Counted from the first letter of the stretch, positions 1 to 6,774 are shown. The stretch is 25,699 nt of DNA from a virus (IMGVR_UViG_3300009509_000096:1-25699); one strand, 5' to 3'. Translations and numbers: made by a program. Notes: a model not told the origin generated them from the sequence alone.

Positions 1-36
1 GGCTGTAGTATTGCTGCTGCTGTGTTGGGCGACTAA
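1..36 (+). CDS. C-terminal end of a gene cut by the window edge
   Basis: Frame 1 is open from the first base and ends at TAA (34-36), giving GCSIAAAVLGD. It may be the tail of a gene lying upstream. Eleven residues are too few to identify it. An open stretch this short can occur by chance. The small Gly/Ala residues and the same orientation as everything downstream are the only support. Confidence 0.3.
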   Translation, partial: GCSIAAAVLGD

Positions 37-171
37 AAAAGACCATGGAGATATTACATATAAAAGTTATTGGTAAAATATAGCTTCTTATAATCATATA
101 GACTGTGAGATTGCAGGGATTTTAAAAATAGGTATTATATAATGTATTGATTTATTGCGGTTATACTATAA

Positions 172-187
172 ATTGTTAGATAACAAT
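172..187. promoter_or_regulatory. perfect dyad, operator-like
   Basis: ATTGTTA (172-178) and TAACAAT (181-187) form a perfect 7-bp inverted repeat around a 2-bp centre. It sits just after AT-rich TATACT/TATAAA boxes (162-172) and about 5 bases before the AGGAGG of the gene at 208. That is where a repressor operator would lie. The RNA form would be a weak hairpin with an impossible two-base loop, so a protein site is the better reading. No well-spaced -35 box was found, so the promoter itself is uncertain. Confidence 0.3.
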
Positions 188-207
188 AGTTTAGGAGGAT
201 ATAAGTT

Positions 208-507
208 ATGAGAATAAGAGAAATAGAGTTTATAGATAATAGTGAAAAGATAATTTGTAGTATAGCTGAACGGCCTTGTTTTTATCTAGCCCGGAATATC
301 GATGGTGGGTGCTTTGTGGCAAGTGGAGGAGTTATAGAGACAAAGAAAGAGAAAAAGGTTATTATTTTCTGTTGTAGCAAGGATAATAATGTGGTATATT
401 GGCCTTCGGGGGCTATTGGGGTGTTTGATGATGAGGATATAATGAGAAGATTTGCGCTAGTTCGTCGAATCTCTTCCCTAAACATGAAAATAACCTTTGA
501 GTTTTAG
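208..507 (+). CDS. small protein of unknown function
   Basis: A 99-residue ORF with a strong AGGAGG at 192-197 and an ATG start. I do not recognise the family. There is no signal peptide or membrane helix. It looks like a compact alpha/beta protein with hydrophobic strands (IIFCC near residues 51-55) and a charged C-terminal half. Four cysteines are present, but not in a zinc-binding arrangement. Its stop codon TAG is the first part of the TAGGAGG ribosome site of the next gene, so the two are co-transcribed and probably coupled. It lies upstream of the capsid gene, where phages often carry small accessory genes. Confidence 0.7.
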   Translation: MRIREIEFIDNSEKIICSIAERPCFYLARNIDGGCFVASGGVIETKKEKKVIIFCCSKDNNVVYWPSGAIGVFDDEDIMRRFALVRRISSLNMKITFEF

Positions 508-524
508 GAGGATAAAAAACAAAA

Positions 525-749
525 ATGCTAGATAATGGATTTGAGTCTAAGAAAAACGGACTTGTAGCTGATCCTTTTAGATTTCCTATGTCAAGGGATT
601 TTGAGCAAACGTTGCGATGTGATAATACAGTGTGCCCTTATCACGATAGAGGCAGTTATTGTTCTTCCCCTTCTGTGGTAAAAATAGGGGCTGGAGGCCT
701 ATGTGTGCCTTATCAAGAATGGCTGACTAAATCTGTGGGAGGAAAATAA
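525..749 (+). CDS. small cysteine-rich protein, possible zinc binding
   Basis: A 74-residue ORF. Its AGGAGG (506-511) overlaps the stop of the preceding gene and lies 13 bases from the ATG, which is rather far. The centre carries C32, C37, H40, C46 and C60 in the pattern C-x4-C-x2-H-x5-C-x13-C. This could hold one metal ion and recalls the spacing in small DUF1540-like cysteine proteins, although no family assignment is safe. No membrane segment is visible. It ends just before the tRNA-like fragment and the non-coding region, so it is the last protein gene before the capsid operon. Confidence 0.65.
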   Translation: MLDNGFESKKNGLVADPFRFPMSRDFEQTLRCDNTVCPYHDRGSYCSSPSVVKIGAGGLCVPYQEWLTKSVGGK

Positions 750-762
750 ATAGTGGACGATA

Positions 763-800
763 CCCAGAGGTCGATGGTTCGAATCCATCCCCTGCTACCA
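763..800 (+). other. 3' half of a tRNA (T arm plus acceptor), no 5' half found
   Basis: GATGG (773-777), the seven-base loop TTCGAAT (778-784) and CCATC (785-789) form a perfect T arm. It is followed by a seven-base acceptor strand CCCTGCT (790-796), discriminator A (797) and encoded CCA (798-800). The five bases before it, AGGTC (768-772), are a standard variable loop, and CCCAG (763-767) is a good 3' anticodon strand. The matching 5' strand would start AGCAGGG, and no such sequence lies upstream in the window. CCC at 39-41 and U at position 72 are traits of initiator tRNAs of the archaeal/eukaryal kind. It may be a phage attachment core copied from a tRNA 3' end, or a tRNA remnant. Confidence 0.55.
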
Positions 801-805
801 AATTT

Positions 806-874
806 AAGGAGACCAGGGAGGGAGTCAACGCCTAACACGTGGGGTAGCACTATGATCTCTCTGGTGACCTCCTT
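806..874 (+). ncRNA. strong stem-loop, possible structured RNA (part 1)
   Basis: AAGGAG (806-811) pairs with CTCCTT (869-874). ACCAG (812-816) pairs with CTGGT (861-865), and GGAG (817-820) pairs with CTCT (857-860) using one G-U. Together this is about 15 pairs interrupted only by a three-base bulge (866-868). The loop of 821-856 may hold further structure. No ORF of note covers it, and no U-run follows, so it does not look like a terminator. It begins 5 bases after the CCA of the tRNA-like fragment. Confidence 0.35.
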
Positions 875-881
875 ATTATAG

Positions 882-971
882 AGGGGTGGGCGAAAGACTT
901 TCGTGTTAATGTAGAGCGAGTAACCTGCCCCTTTGATTCTTATTGCAACTCTTTCGAAAAGGTTCACCCCT
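882..971 (+). ncRNA. closed stem with inner hairpins, possible structured RNA (part 2)
   Basis: AGGGGTG (882-888) pairs perfectly with CACCCCT (965-971). This closes a domain that contains the hairpin CGAAAG/CTTTCG (891-896 with 898-903) and a small CTTT/AAAG hairpin (951-961). Several nested pairings in one non-coding stretch are more than expected in AT-rich spacer DNA. The function is unknown. It could be one transcript with the stem at 806-874. Confidence 0.35.
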
Positions 972-1136
972 TGTATTTTCTTGTGTATACCCTATATAGA
1001 CTCTACTAGAGATGGGCGCTGGCAGGAAAATATATTTACTTCGTTATTTTTTTCCATTTAAAAGTATAATAGTATATAGAAGGGGAAATATATTTTGATG
1101 AAGTTTTTTGCTGAATTCTAAGGTTAGGGGAAAAAT

Positions 1137-1239
1137 CCTTATACTAGAGCCGGTATAAGGTGAGATTAAATTATAGGAGACCTACTGATTTAATCTTCTA
1201 GGGAGACCCTACCAAGGCTAATCCACCCTGAGATGGGGT
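1137..1239 (+). ncRNA. series of stem-loops in the capsid gene leader
   Basis: Successive hairpins occur. CCTTATAC (1137-1144) pairs with GTATAAGG (1153-1160). AGATTAAAT (1163-1171) pairs with ATTTAATCT (1188-1196) and encloses TAGG-AGA-CCTA (1174-1184). TAGGG-AGA-CCCTA lies at 1199-1211, and a weaker ACCC/GGGT pair at 1225-1239. Two of these share the same GG-AGA-CC tip. The close packing of perfect stems suggests a folded leader RNA or small RNA rather than spacer. I cannot match it to a known riboswitch class. Confidence 0.4.
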
Positions 1240-1298
1240 AATCAGAGATAAGAGATTTATTTTTGATCCAATATTTCCGAAAATTTTTAATACTATAA

Positions 1299-1361
1299 AT
1301 GCCCGTTAGGGCATAGAACAATCACCTATTCATCAGAATAAGGAATAGATTGTCAGTTTTT
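1299..1361 (+). promoter_or_regulatory. two hairpins and a U-run just before the major capsid gene
   Basis: ATGCCC-GTTA-GGGCAT (1299-1314) is a perfect 6-bp hairpin with a four-base loop. The next stem pairs ACAAT (1318-1322) and CTATTC (1326-1331) with GAATAG (1343-1348) and ATTGT (1349-1353), 11 pairs with one 3-base bulge. Three bases later comes TTTTT (1357-1361). This has the order of an intrinsic terminator or attenuator, but the stem is AT-rich. It lies immediately before the AGGAG at 1369-1373 of the capsid gene. It could instead be a 5' stabilising structure on a heavily used mRNA. Confidence 0.4.
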
Positions 1362-1384
1362 AATAGCTAGGAGTTGAAATTCAA

Positions 1385-2380
1385 ATGGCAATGGGGAAAG
1401 CTTCCGATTTTCAAATCTATCATGAGCAGTTTTATGGCGGTATGTATGAAGAGCTGGCACAGAATGTTGATATATTCAATGCTGCTTCGAGAAATGCCAT
1501 TAGACTGGTTACTGAGGATATGATCGGGGATTACAATAAGGAGTCTTTCTTTGATCGAGTCTCCAACTTGATCTCAAGAAGGGATACCACGAGTGTAAGC
1601 GCTGCAACTGATCAGAAAATGACTCAGGGCGAGCTGGTTGGTGTTAAGATTAACCGTAAGATTGGGCCTGTGGCTCAAACTTTGGATGCGTGGGAAAAAA
1701 TCGGCGTTACTGGCCCGGCTGCAATGAAGGAGATGTCTTTTAAGCTTGGCAAACAGATCGGTGAAGAGATGGCCCATGATATGGTGGAAACCTCTATCAG
1801 GTGTGCTGAATCAGCCCTTAGTGGTGAAACTGCCAACACTTATGATGCGACTGGTCAGTCCACCACGACTATGACCATAACCCACCTTTTTAATGGGCTG
1901 GCCAAATTTGGAGATATGGCCTCCAAGATTATAATCTGGATTATGCACTCCAAACAATATTTCGACCTCGTAAAGCAGGCTGTAGCTGATAAGATTTACG
2001 AGGAAGCTGGAGTTGTTGTTTATGGAGGTACACCGGGAACCGCTGGGCGTCCTGTTCTCGTAACTGATGCTGATGCCCTTAATATTGGCGCAAATTCCAA
2101 TACCAACACTTATCAGTGTCTTGGTTTGGTGCCAAACGGCGTTGTCGTGACTGACTCTGAGTCCAAGAGATTAGTGGATGAGATCGTGACCGGCCTTGAA
2201 AACTTATCTTTTAGGGTTCAGGGAGAGTATGCCTATAACATCAACTTAAAGGGTTTTGCTTGGGACTCTACCAACGGTGGAGCAAATCCAAATGATGCCG
2301 CTCTTAGGTTGGCTTCCAACTGGGATAAGCAATATTCCAGTGCAAAGAACCTTTTAGGCATTCGTATAGTCACTACATAA
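1385..2380 (+). CDS. major capsid protein
   Basis: A 331-residue protein that builds the icosahedral head shell. The N-terminal part includes NAASRNAIRL, then SFFDRVSNLISRRDTTS at about 55-70, followed by a Q-rich helix and repeated Gly/Ala/Thr strands. This matches a phage capsid family I recognise by its pattern 'FNEASRGA...GDY..E.FW..I..L..RR'. It is presumably of the HK97 fold. The length suits a capsid protein without a fused scaffold or protease. AGGAG at 1369-1373 lies 11 bases upstream of the ATG; an in-frame ATG two codons later is an alternative start. The coding sequence is more GC-rich and codon-biased than its neighbours, as expected for the most abundant virion protein. A structured leader precedes it. 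Confidence 0.85.
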   Translation: MAMGKASDFQIYHEQFYGGMYEELAQNVDIFNAASRNAIRLVTEDMIGDYNKESFFDRVSNLISRRDTTSVSAATDQKMTQGELVGVKINRKIGPVAQTLDAWEKIGVTGPAAMKEMSFKLGKQIGEEMAHDMVETSIRCAESALSGETANTYDATGQSTTTMTITHLFNGLAKFGDMASKIIIWIMHSKQYFDLVKQAVADKIYEEAGVVVYGGTPGTAGRPVLVTDADALNIGANSNTNTYQCLGLVPNGVVVTDSESKRLVDEIVTGLENLSFRVQGEYAYNINLKGFAWDSTNGGANPNDAALRLASNWDKQYSSAKNLLGIRIVTT

Positions 2381-2409
2381 ACTTTAAAAATTTAGGGGGA
2401 GTTATTCAC

Positions 2410-3189
2410 ATGATGTATGTGGTTTTCGAAAAATGGGCGTGTGAGCGGGTCAGATGGTCTGCTCTAATTGCTATAGGTGATTCTATAAAGCAAGGCGGTA
2501 TGGATGATGTTGAGTATTTCGTGCCGTCTTGCTTTAATCCAGAAATTGGGGATATGCCGATGACCCCTGAACCTGCTATTGAAGGGGTTTTCACGTGGCA
2601 TTGGAATTATTTTAATATCCAAGAGTATTATAAGACTAAGAAGATTGATGTCTATACTGTGGATTGGGGATTTTTAGGACGTGATAAAGGTTATCAGTTC
2701 ATTCTTAAAAATAATACTTTCGTTGAAGGTAAGCCAGACGATAGGTTTAAGGCCCTAGATTGCGCTATAAAACCAGGGTGGAAAGAAGGTGGCCATATAC
2801 TTGTGGCCAAACAGAACCATCACTTGGACTGGTACGCTAAGGTCATAGATATGCTAAAGGAAAAGACTGACCGGGAAATTAGAGTCAGAGAATTTGGTGA
2901 TAAGAAACCTTTGGAAAAAGACCTTAAAGGGGCCAGCATCTTAGTCACTTACAATTCAACCTGCCTATATAAAGCTTTAATCCATAGGATTCCTGTCTTT
3001 TGTAGCAAGGATTGCCCGGCAGCCAACTCAAAGAGCGCTGTGGATTCGAGAGTCATCAACGTCAATTTTGCTTTAATTAATGATGTAGGGAAAGTTGAAG
3101 ACCCTGTGCCTTTTCTCTCCAATGTTGCGTATAATCAATATACCTTGGAGGAGATAAGGGAGGGCCTTTGGATAAAGGAGCTTATATAA
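2410..3189 (+). CDS. glycosyltransferase-like protein, probable accessory gene
   Basis: A 259-residue protein preceded by TAGGGGGAG; ATG at 2410 or 2413. The C-terminal half reads as a GT-B or capsule-polysaccharide-enzyme type Rossmann domain. HILVAKQNHHLDWY (about 130-143) is followed by a helix and strand. Then comes ASILVTYNSTCLYKALIHRIPVF (about 177-199), the usual 'strand, T-x-NS, helix, G/R-x-PVF' donor-site loop of such enzymes. The N-terminal half is less clear. No membrane helix or signal peptide is seen. It lies between the capsid gene and small virion genes, so it might modify capsid or tail proteins with sugar, or alter the host surface. This role is inferred from motif and position only. 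Confidence 0.5.
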   Translation: MMYVVFEKWACERVRWSALIAIGDSIKQGGMDDVEYFVPSCFNPEIGDMPMTPEPAIEGVFTWHWNYFNIQEYYKTKKIDVYTVDWGFLGRDKGYQFILKNNTFVEGKPDDRFKALDCAIKPGWKEGGHILVAKQNHHLDWYAKVIDMLKEKTDREIRVREFGDKKPLEKDLKGASILVTYNSTCLYKALIHRIPVFCSKDCPAANSKSAVDSRVINVNFALINDVGKVEDPVPFLSNVAYNQYTLEEIREGLWIKELI

Positions 3190-3220
3190 TAGCCCCTATA
3201 TATTAAAGGAATTGATATAA

Positions 3221-3496
3221 ATGGCAACTTTGTTCTCAGATATAGTGGAGGTAAGCATAACTGCTGCGGCTTGGAAAGCTGTCCAGATTCCTTCCAATAC
3301 TAATGCTGCAAAGTTTCTGGCTAAGTGTCGGGATAATTCCTCCTTTTTAATTAAAAAAGATAATGCAGCTTCTAGATATATAACTGTGCCGTTGTCTCTT
3401 GCTGGCAATATCGACTCTGAGGCTGATAGAACTTTATTTTATGTGAAGGGCACTACAACCACAACTTTTGAAGTTCTGCTGCAGAGAAAGCCTTAA
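3221..3496 (+). CDS. small virion-type protein, possible head decoration
   Basis: A 91-residue ORF with AAAGGAA before the ATG. The sequence is rich in Thr, Ala and short beta strands, for example SRYITVPLSL and TTTTTFEVLLQRKP at the C-terminus. There is no signal or membrane segment. Its size, composition and place right after the capsid region fit a decoration or head-fiber base protein, but no motif proves this. The gene is tightly followed by the fiber-like gene, whose ribosome site overlaps its stop. Confidence 0.6.
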   Translation: MATLFSDIVEVSITAAAWKAVQIPSNTNAAKFLAKCRDNSSFLIKKDNAASRYITVPLSLAGNIDSEADRTLFYVKGTTTTTFEVLLQRKP

Positions 3497-3508
3497 GGGG
3501 GGATTATT

Positions 3509-4972
3509 GTGGATTTGAGTCTAGGCAATTTTGGCATATTGATAGAGGAGCAAGATGGGAACCCTTCAGGGTTTTGTACTAAGTTAATAGCCTCTAATGC
3601 TTCTCTAACAAATAACGGGGATGGTAGCTTCACCCTTACTACTGGGGGAGGAGTTTCTGACCATGGGGCTTTGACAGGCAAGTTAGATGATGATCATACA
3701 CAATATGGTCTTTTAGCTGGAAGGGCCGGAGGTCAAACCTTGATAGGCGGTGCAGCTTCAGGGGAAGGCTTAACCCTCAACTCCACAGCTCATGCTACAA
3801 AAGGTTTGGTATCTATAGGGGGAACCCTATATGTGGATGAAGTAAATAATCGAGTCGGAATAGGTGAAAATGTCCCTACGGCTGATTTTGAAATAAATTC
3901 CACAGGCGGGGAAAACATTTATATTTACCGATATGCTACCAACGCAAATCCTCCAAGTATTAAATTTTGGAAAGCCAGAGGCACCGAAGGTTCTCCATCA
4001 AAGTTACAAGCTGGCGATGATACAGGGAAATTAGAATTTTGGGGATATGTTAGGAATGCTGCTGATGACGGAGATGCATTTCTAAGAACTGGATATATTG
4101 TATCTGAAGTGGAAAGCGTGGATGCCCAGGAAAGATCTAAGGGGAGAATCAGTTTTTATGTAAAAACTGGTTATGCTATAACCAATCCTGATATGATGGC
4201 ATCAATAGAACCGGATGGATTCTTGGTGGAAAAGATAGCCACTGCCACAGCAGGGACGCAGTATGAGTCTTGGGATTTGAAAATGAAATGCTCAGTTTGG
4301 GATGAAACTAATGTTCAGGCAGAAGATCGGGTTATATATTGGACTTTAAATGCTGGAAGTGGAGTCGATGGGTCTGAGCCTTATTATTTATCTCTATATG
4401 ATAATGGCAGTATAGAGATGATTAGAATAGACCCTTTAACCCCGGCAATATTAATTCCAGATTATCTTACTCATTTAGGTGATCCTAATACATCTATATA
4501 TTTTAGAACGGATAGAGTAACGATATATGCTGGCGGAAGAGTTATGATTGATGCTGTAGAGGCTAGTCAAAATATTCTCTATTTAGGTCATGATGGAAGT
4601 ATTGATGTAGATGTTAGTATAGGCCCTAGCGGGGCTTTATTTGTGCAAGGGGATACTAAGCGGATAAGTTTTCAACAAACTGGCACAATTCAGTTGTTTA
4701 CTTATGAAGGAACTGTGAATGATGATGCTTATTTTGATTTGCCGGATGCAGTAGCAGGGATAGGGATGGCAAATTTCAACGAAGGGGCAGAATATGCTAT
4801 TTTTTCTTTTACTGATGCAGGGGCAGTAACATTAATAAGCAATTCTGCAAATGTAGCCAATAGCCAAAGTGATGGCAATTATTGCATTTATGATAGTGGA
4901 GGTACTGCTGTTAGAATTGAAAATAAAATAGGGTCTAATGTTAATGTTAAAGTGTTTGTTTGGTTTAATTAG
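3509..4972 (+). CDS. fiber-like structural protein (head or tail fiber)
   Basis: A 487-residue protein starting at GTG 3509, which follows AAGGGGGGA at 3495-3503. Near residues 50-90 it carries DHGALTGKLDDDHTQY, then LLAGRAGGQTLIGG and GLTLNSTAHATKG. This is a well-known segment of phage fibers and collar/head fibers that precedes beta-rich trimeric shafts. The rest is long beta-strand sequence rich in Gly, Asn, Asp and Tyr, without a recognisable enzyme motif. It sits in the head module before the connector genes rather than after the tape measure. A capsid-attached fiber is therefore as likely as a tail fiber. Confidence 0.7.
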   Translation: MDLSLGNFGILIEEQDGNPSGFCTKLIASNASLTNNGDGSFTLTTGGGVSDHGALTGKLDDDHTQYGLLAGRAGGQTLIGGAASGEGLTLNSTAHATKGLVSIGGTLYVDEVNNRVGIGENVPTADFEINSTGGENIYIYRYATNANPPSIKFWKARGTEGSPSKLQAGDDTGKLEFWGYVRNAADDGDAFLRTGYIVSEVESVDAQERSKGRISFYVKTGYAITNPDMMASIEPDGFLVEKIATATAGTQYESWDLKMKCSVWDETNVQAEDRVIYWTLNAGSGVDGSEPYYLSLYDNGSIEMIRIDPLTPAILIPDYLTHLGDPNTSIYFRTDRVTIYAGGRVMIDAVEASQNILYLGHDGSIDVDVSIGPSGALFVQGDTKRISFQQTGTIQLFTYEGTVNDDAYFDLPDAVAGIGMANFNEGAEYAIFSFTDAGAVTLISNSANVANSQSDGNYCIYDSGGTAVRIENKIGSNVNVKVFVWFN

Positions 4973-4974
4973 AG

Positions 4975-5178
4975 ATGATGATTAATATGAAGCTTTTCCC
5001 TTATTGGTTTTCTATAATAGTAGAGATAATTGGTATTGTCATAATAGGGATTGGCTTGGTTGAAATGTGCCATTTTGGCGTGTTGAATCCAGCCAATTTC
5101 TTAATAACTGGAGGTTCGCTGTTGATGGCTATAGGATCAACTATATTTGCCAAATATATCAAATGGAATAGGCGATAA
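4975..5178 (+). CDS. small membrane protein with two helices
   Basis: A 67-residue protein with hydrophobic spans at about 10-29 (WFSIIVEIIGIVIIGIGLVE) and about 41-60, and a basic C-terminus KYIKWNRR. It starts two bases after the preceding stop. ATGs at 4975, 4978 and 4987 are possible, and the ribosome site is weak, so expression probably depends on coupling. A two-helix protein of this size in a late operon could be a holin, antiholin or superinfection-exclusion protein. A separate, better holin candidate lies at 24421, so the role here is open. Confidence 0.6.
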   Translation: MMINMKLFPYWFSIIVEIIGIVIIGIGLVEMCHFGVLNPANFLITGGSLLMAIGSTIFAKYIKWNRR

Positions 5179-5181
5179 AAT

Positions 5182-5320
5182 ATGGGAATGAAGTTATGTA
5201 ATAATAAAATTATAATATAGGCTCAATTTAGAGACTGATACAAGCAATATTGATGATATTATTATTAATTTTGTTTCTTTGCGTTACCAAGCTAGAAAAG
5301 TTAATATAGAGGTAGAATAA
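5182..5320 (+). pseudogene. possible broken small gene in two frames
   Basis: ATG at 5182 opens MGMKLCNNKIII and stops at TAG 5218-5220. The overlapping next frame is open from 5216 to TAA at 5318-5320 and reads RLNLETDTSNIDDIII followed by NFVSLRYQARKVNIEVE. The second part looks like real protein sequence but lacks a start codon. One indel near 5212-5220 would join them into a roughly 45-residue protein ending one base before the next gene. It could be a decayed gene, a sequencing error or chance. Confidence 0.3.
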
Positions 5321-5321
5321 A

Positions 5322-5831
5322 ATGGCTATAACGATTGATGCGAGTGTAGGGGGGGCTGGTTCTAATAGTTATGTGACTTTAGCTGAGGCCAATACTTATA
5401 TGGAAGCAGTGCCTTGGTTTGATTCAACTTGGGATGGCCTAACGGATGCAGTAAAGAATAGTTGGCTGGTATTCTCTACTAGGGCTATTGATAGAATGAA
5501 ATTTCAAGCCTCTCGATATGATAAAGATCAGGCTCTAGAATTTCCCCGGACTATAACAGATGATCAAACTGATGAAGGCGATATGCCTCAAAAAGTTAAA
5601 GATGCCCAATGTGAGATGATTATATATTTGTATAATCACATGAGCACTGATGATGGAAGTCCAGAAAGAGAGATTTCAGCCTTAATGGTAGGCAGAGGGG
5701 CTTTGGATATTAAATTTAAGGACAGCGAAAGGCCTGAATATAGTCTAGTTGGCGGTTATCCTGATGCTGTAAGGGCACTTTTAAGGGAATGGGTATTGTC
5801 TAGACACAATATCCAAATATTAAGAGGGTAA
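5322..5831 (+). CDS. head-tail connector (DnaT-like / DnaT_2 family)
   Basis: A 169-residue protein beginning with a short beta strand and SNSYVTLAEANTYMEAVPW. This is the typical opening of the phage 'DnaT-like ssDNA binding' (DnaT_2) family. Despite that name, the family sits at the connector position of many siphoviruses. The middle is helical (ALEFPRTITDDQTDEGDMPQ, then QKVKDAQCEMIIYLY), as in adaptor proteins that dock under the portal. It is followed four bases later by the stopper-like gene, and farther downstream by the gp10-like and terminator proteins, the usual connector order. A DNA-binding role is not expected here. Confidence 0.75.
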   Translation: MAITIDASVGGAGSNSYVTLAEANTYMEAVPWFDSTWDGLTDAVKNSWLVFSTRAIDRMKFQASRYDKDQALEFPRTITDDQTDEGDMPQKVKDAQCEMIIYLYNHMSTDDGSPEREISALMVGRGALDIKFKDSERPEYSLVGGYPDAVRALLREWVLSRHNIQILRG

Positions 5832-5834
5832 AGT

Positions 5835-6218
5835 ATGGGATTAGTTCCTAAAGGCCAGGTTAAGTCTTTAGTTAATAAATATTTGAATGACTCTAGTATA
5901 ACTAAGCCTGCGACTTATAAAAGCTTGGCAAAATCCCATAGCACAGCTACGTTGGAAGTGACCGAAACCCCAACTTCAGTTTCTACGAGGGTTTTGCCTA
6001 TTAAATATACAAAATCCGAGATAAGGAATTCAGGAGGGTCTATCCAAGAGGGTGACCAAAGATGGCTGATCCGGGAAAAGGATTTGTCAGACAATAGTGT
6101 TACTCCTAAGATTGGGGATAGAATAACGGTGGATAGCCAAGATTGGGAAGTTTTGGATATAGAGAATGTGGAAGTGGATGACCAAGGCCTTATGTGGGAA
6201 TTTCATTGTAGGTTATAG
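5835..6218 (+). CDS. head-tail joining protein, stopper-like
   Basis: A 127-residue protein starting at ATG 5835, four bases after the preceding stop, with AGAGGG overlapping that stop. The second half is a run of beta strands: GDQRWLIREKDL, IGDRITVDSQDWEVLDIE, and GLMWEFHCRL at the end. This 'G-D-x-I-x-x-x-x-x-x-W-x-V-x-x-I' barrel pattern followed by a C-terminal strand is typical of head-closure (stopper) proteins in siphoviruses. Position after the connector gene supports the call. The basic, polar N-terminal 40 residues are less conserved in type. Confidence 0.65.
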   Translation: MGLVPKGQVKSLVNKYLNDSSITKPATYKSLAKSHSTATLEVTETPTSVSTRVLPIKYTKSEIRNSGGSIQEGDQRWLIREKDLSDNSVTPKIGDRITVDSQDWEVLDIENVEVDDQGLMWEFHCRL

Positions 6219-6229
6219 GGGGAAAATAT

Positions 6230-6769
6230 ATGCAAACTTGTGCTTTAGTTATTGGACATAAAAAAGAATCACCAGGGGCTTGTAATGCCAACTATGGAGA
6301 TTCAGAATATGAGTTCAATAATATTTTGGCTGGAATGATAGAAAACAGGATGGGAAAGAGTTCTATCATAAAAGTGTATAGGACTGGGTCTTATACTAAA
6401 CTGCCAGCACAGATAAATGCTTTATTGCCTAGTTTTATATTGAGTCTTCATTGTAATTCCTTTAATAAAAAGGTTTCAGGCACAGAGGTTTTGTATTATG
6501 AACACTCAGGCAGAGGAAGGATAATTGCCGGCCTTTTGCAGGAACGATTGGTCAGATGCTTAAAACTTTCTGATAGAGGGATTAGGGCTAAGAGTGAGGA
6601 TGATAGAGGAGGATATTTGTTGAAATATACTTCTGCCCCTTGTGTAATAGCTGAGCCCTTTTTTATAGATAATGATGAAGATTTGCTTACTGCAAAAGCG
6701 TTGATGGAGGAGCTTGTAAAAGCTTATGCTGATGCAATAGATGAAATATTCAGCTTTTTAAGGAGGTAA
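6230..6769 (+). CDS. N-acetylmuramoyl-L-alanine amidase, endolysin
   Basis: A 179-residue Amidase_3-type zinc hydrolase, which cuts the bond between N-acetylmuramic acid and L-alanine in peptidoglycan. Visible residues are H10 in VIGHKKESPGACN, E26 in SEYEFNN, H74 in LSLHCNS (zinc ligands), and E142 in IAEPFFIDN (catalytic). The length matches a single catalytic domain with no wall-binding domain. There is no signal peptide, so exit should need a holin; the best candidate is at 24421. GGGGGAAA before ATG 6230 is a good ribosome site. It is unusual to find the endolysin among head-tail connector genes. A virion-linked lysis role at entry is possible but not shown. Confidence 0.85.
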   Translation: MQTCALVIGHKKESPGACNANYGDSEYEFNNILAGMIENRMGKSSIIKVYRTGSYTKLPAQINALLPSFILSLHCNSFNKKVSGTEVLYYEHSGRGRIIAGLLQERLVRCLKLSDRGIRAKSEDDRGGYLLKYTSAPCVIAEPFFIDNDEDLLTAKALMEELVKAYADAIDEIFSFLRR

Positions 6770-6774
6770 TAAAA

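Noticed and set aside
713-967. Leftward 84-residue ORF containing RGWIRTIDL
   Set aside because: That string is the usual false translation across a tRNA 3' end read backwards; it covers the tRNA-like fragment and stem-loops and lacks a ribosome site.
1100-1270. Group I intron in the leader, suggested by AATCAGAGATAAG and nearby stems
   Set aside because: The conserved P, Q, R and S core elements could not be placed, and no split exon flanks the region.
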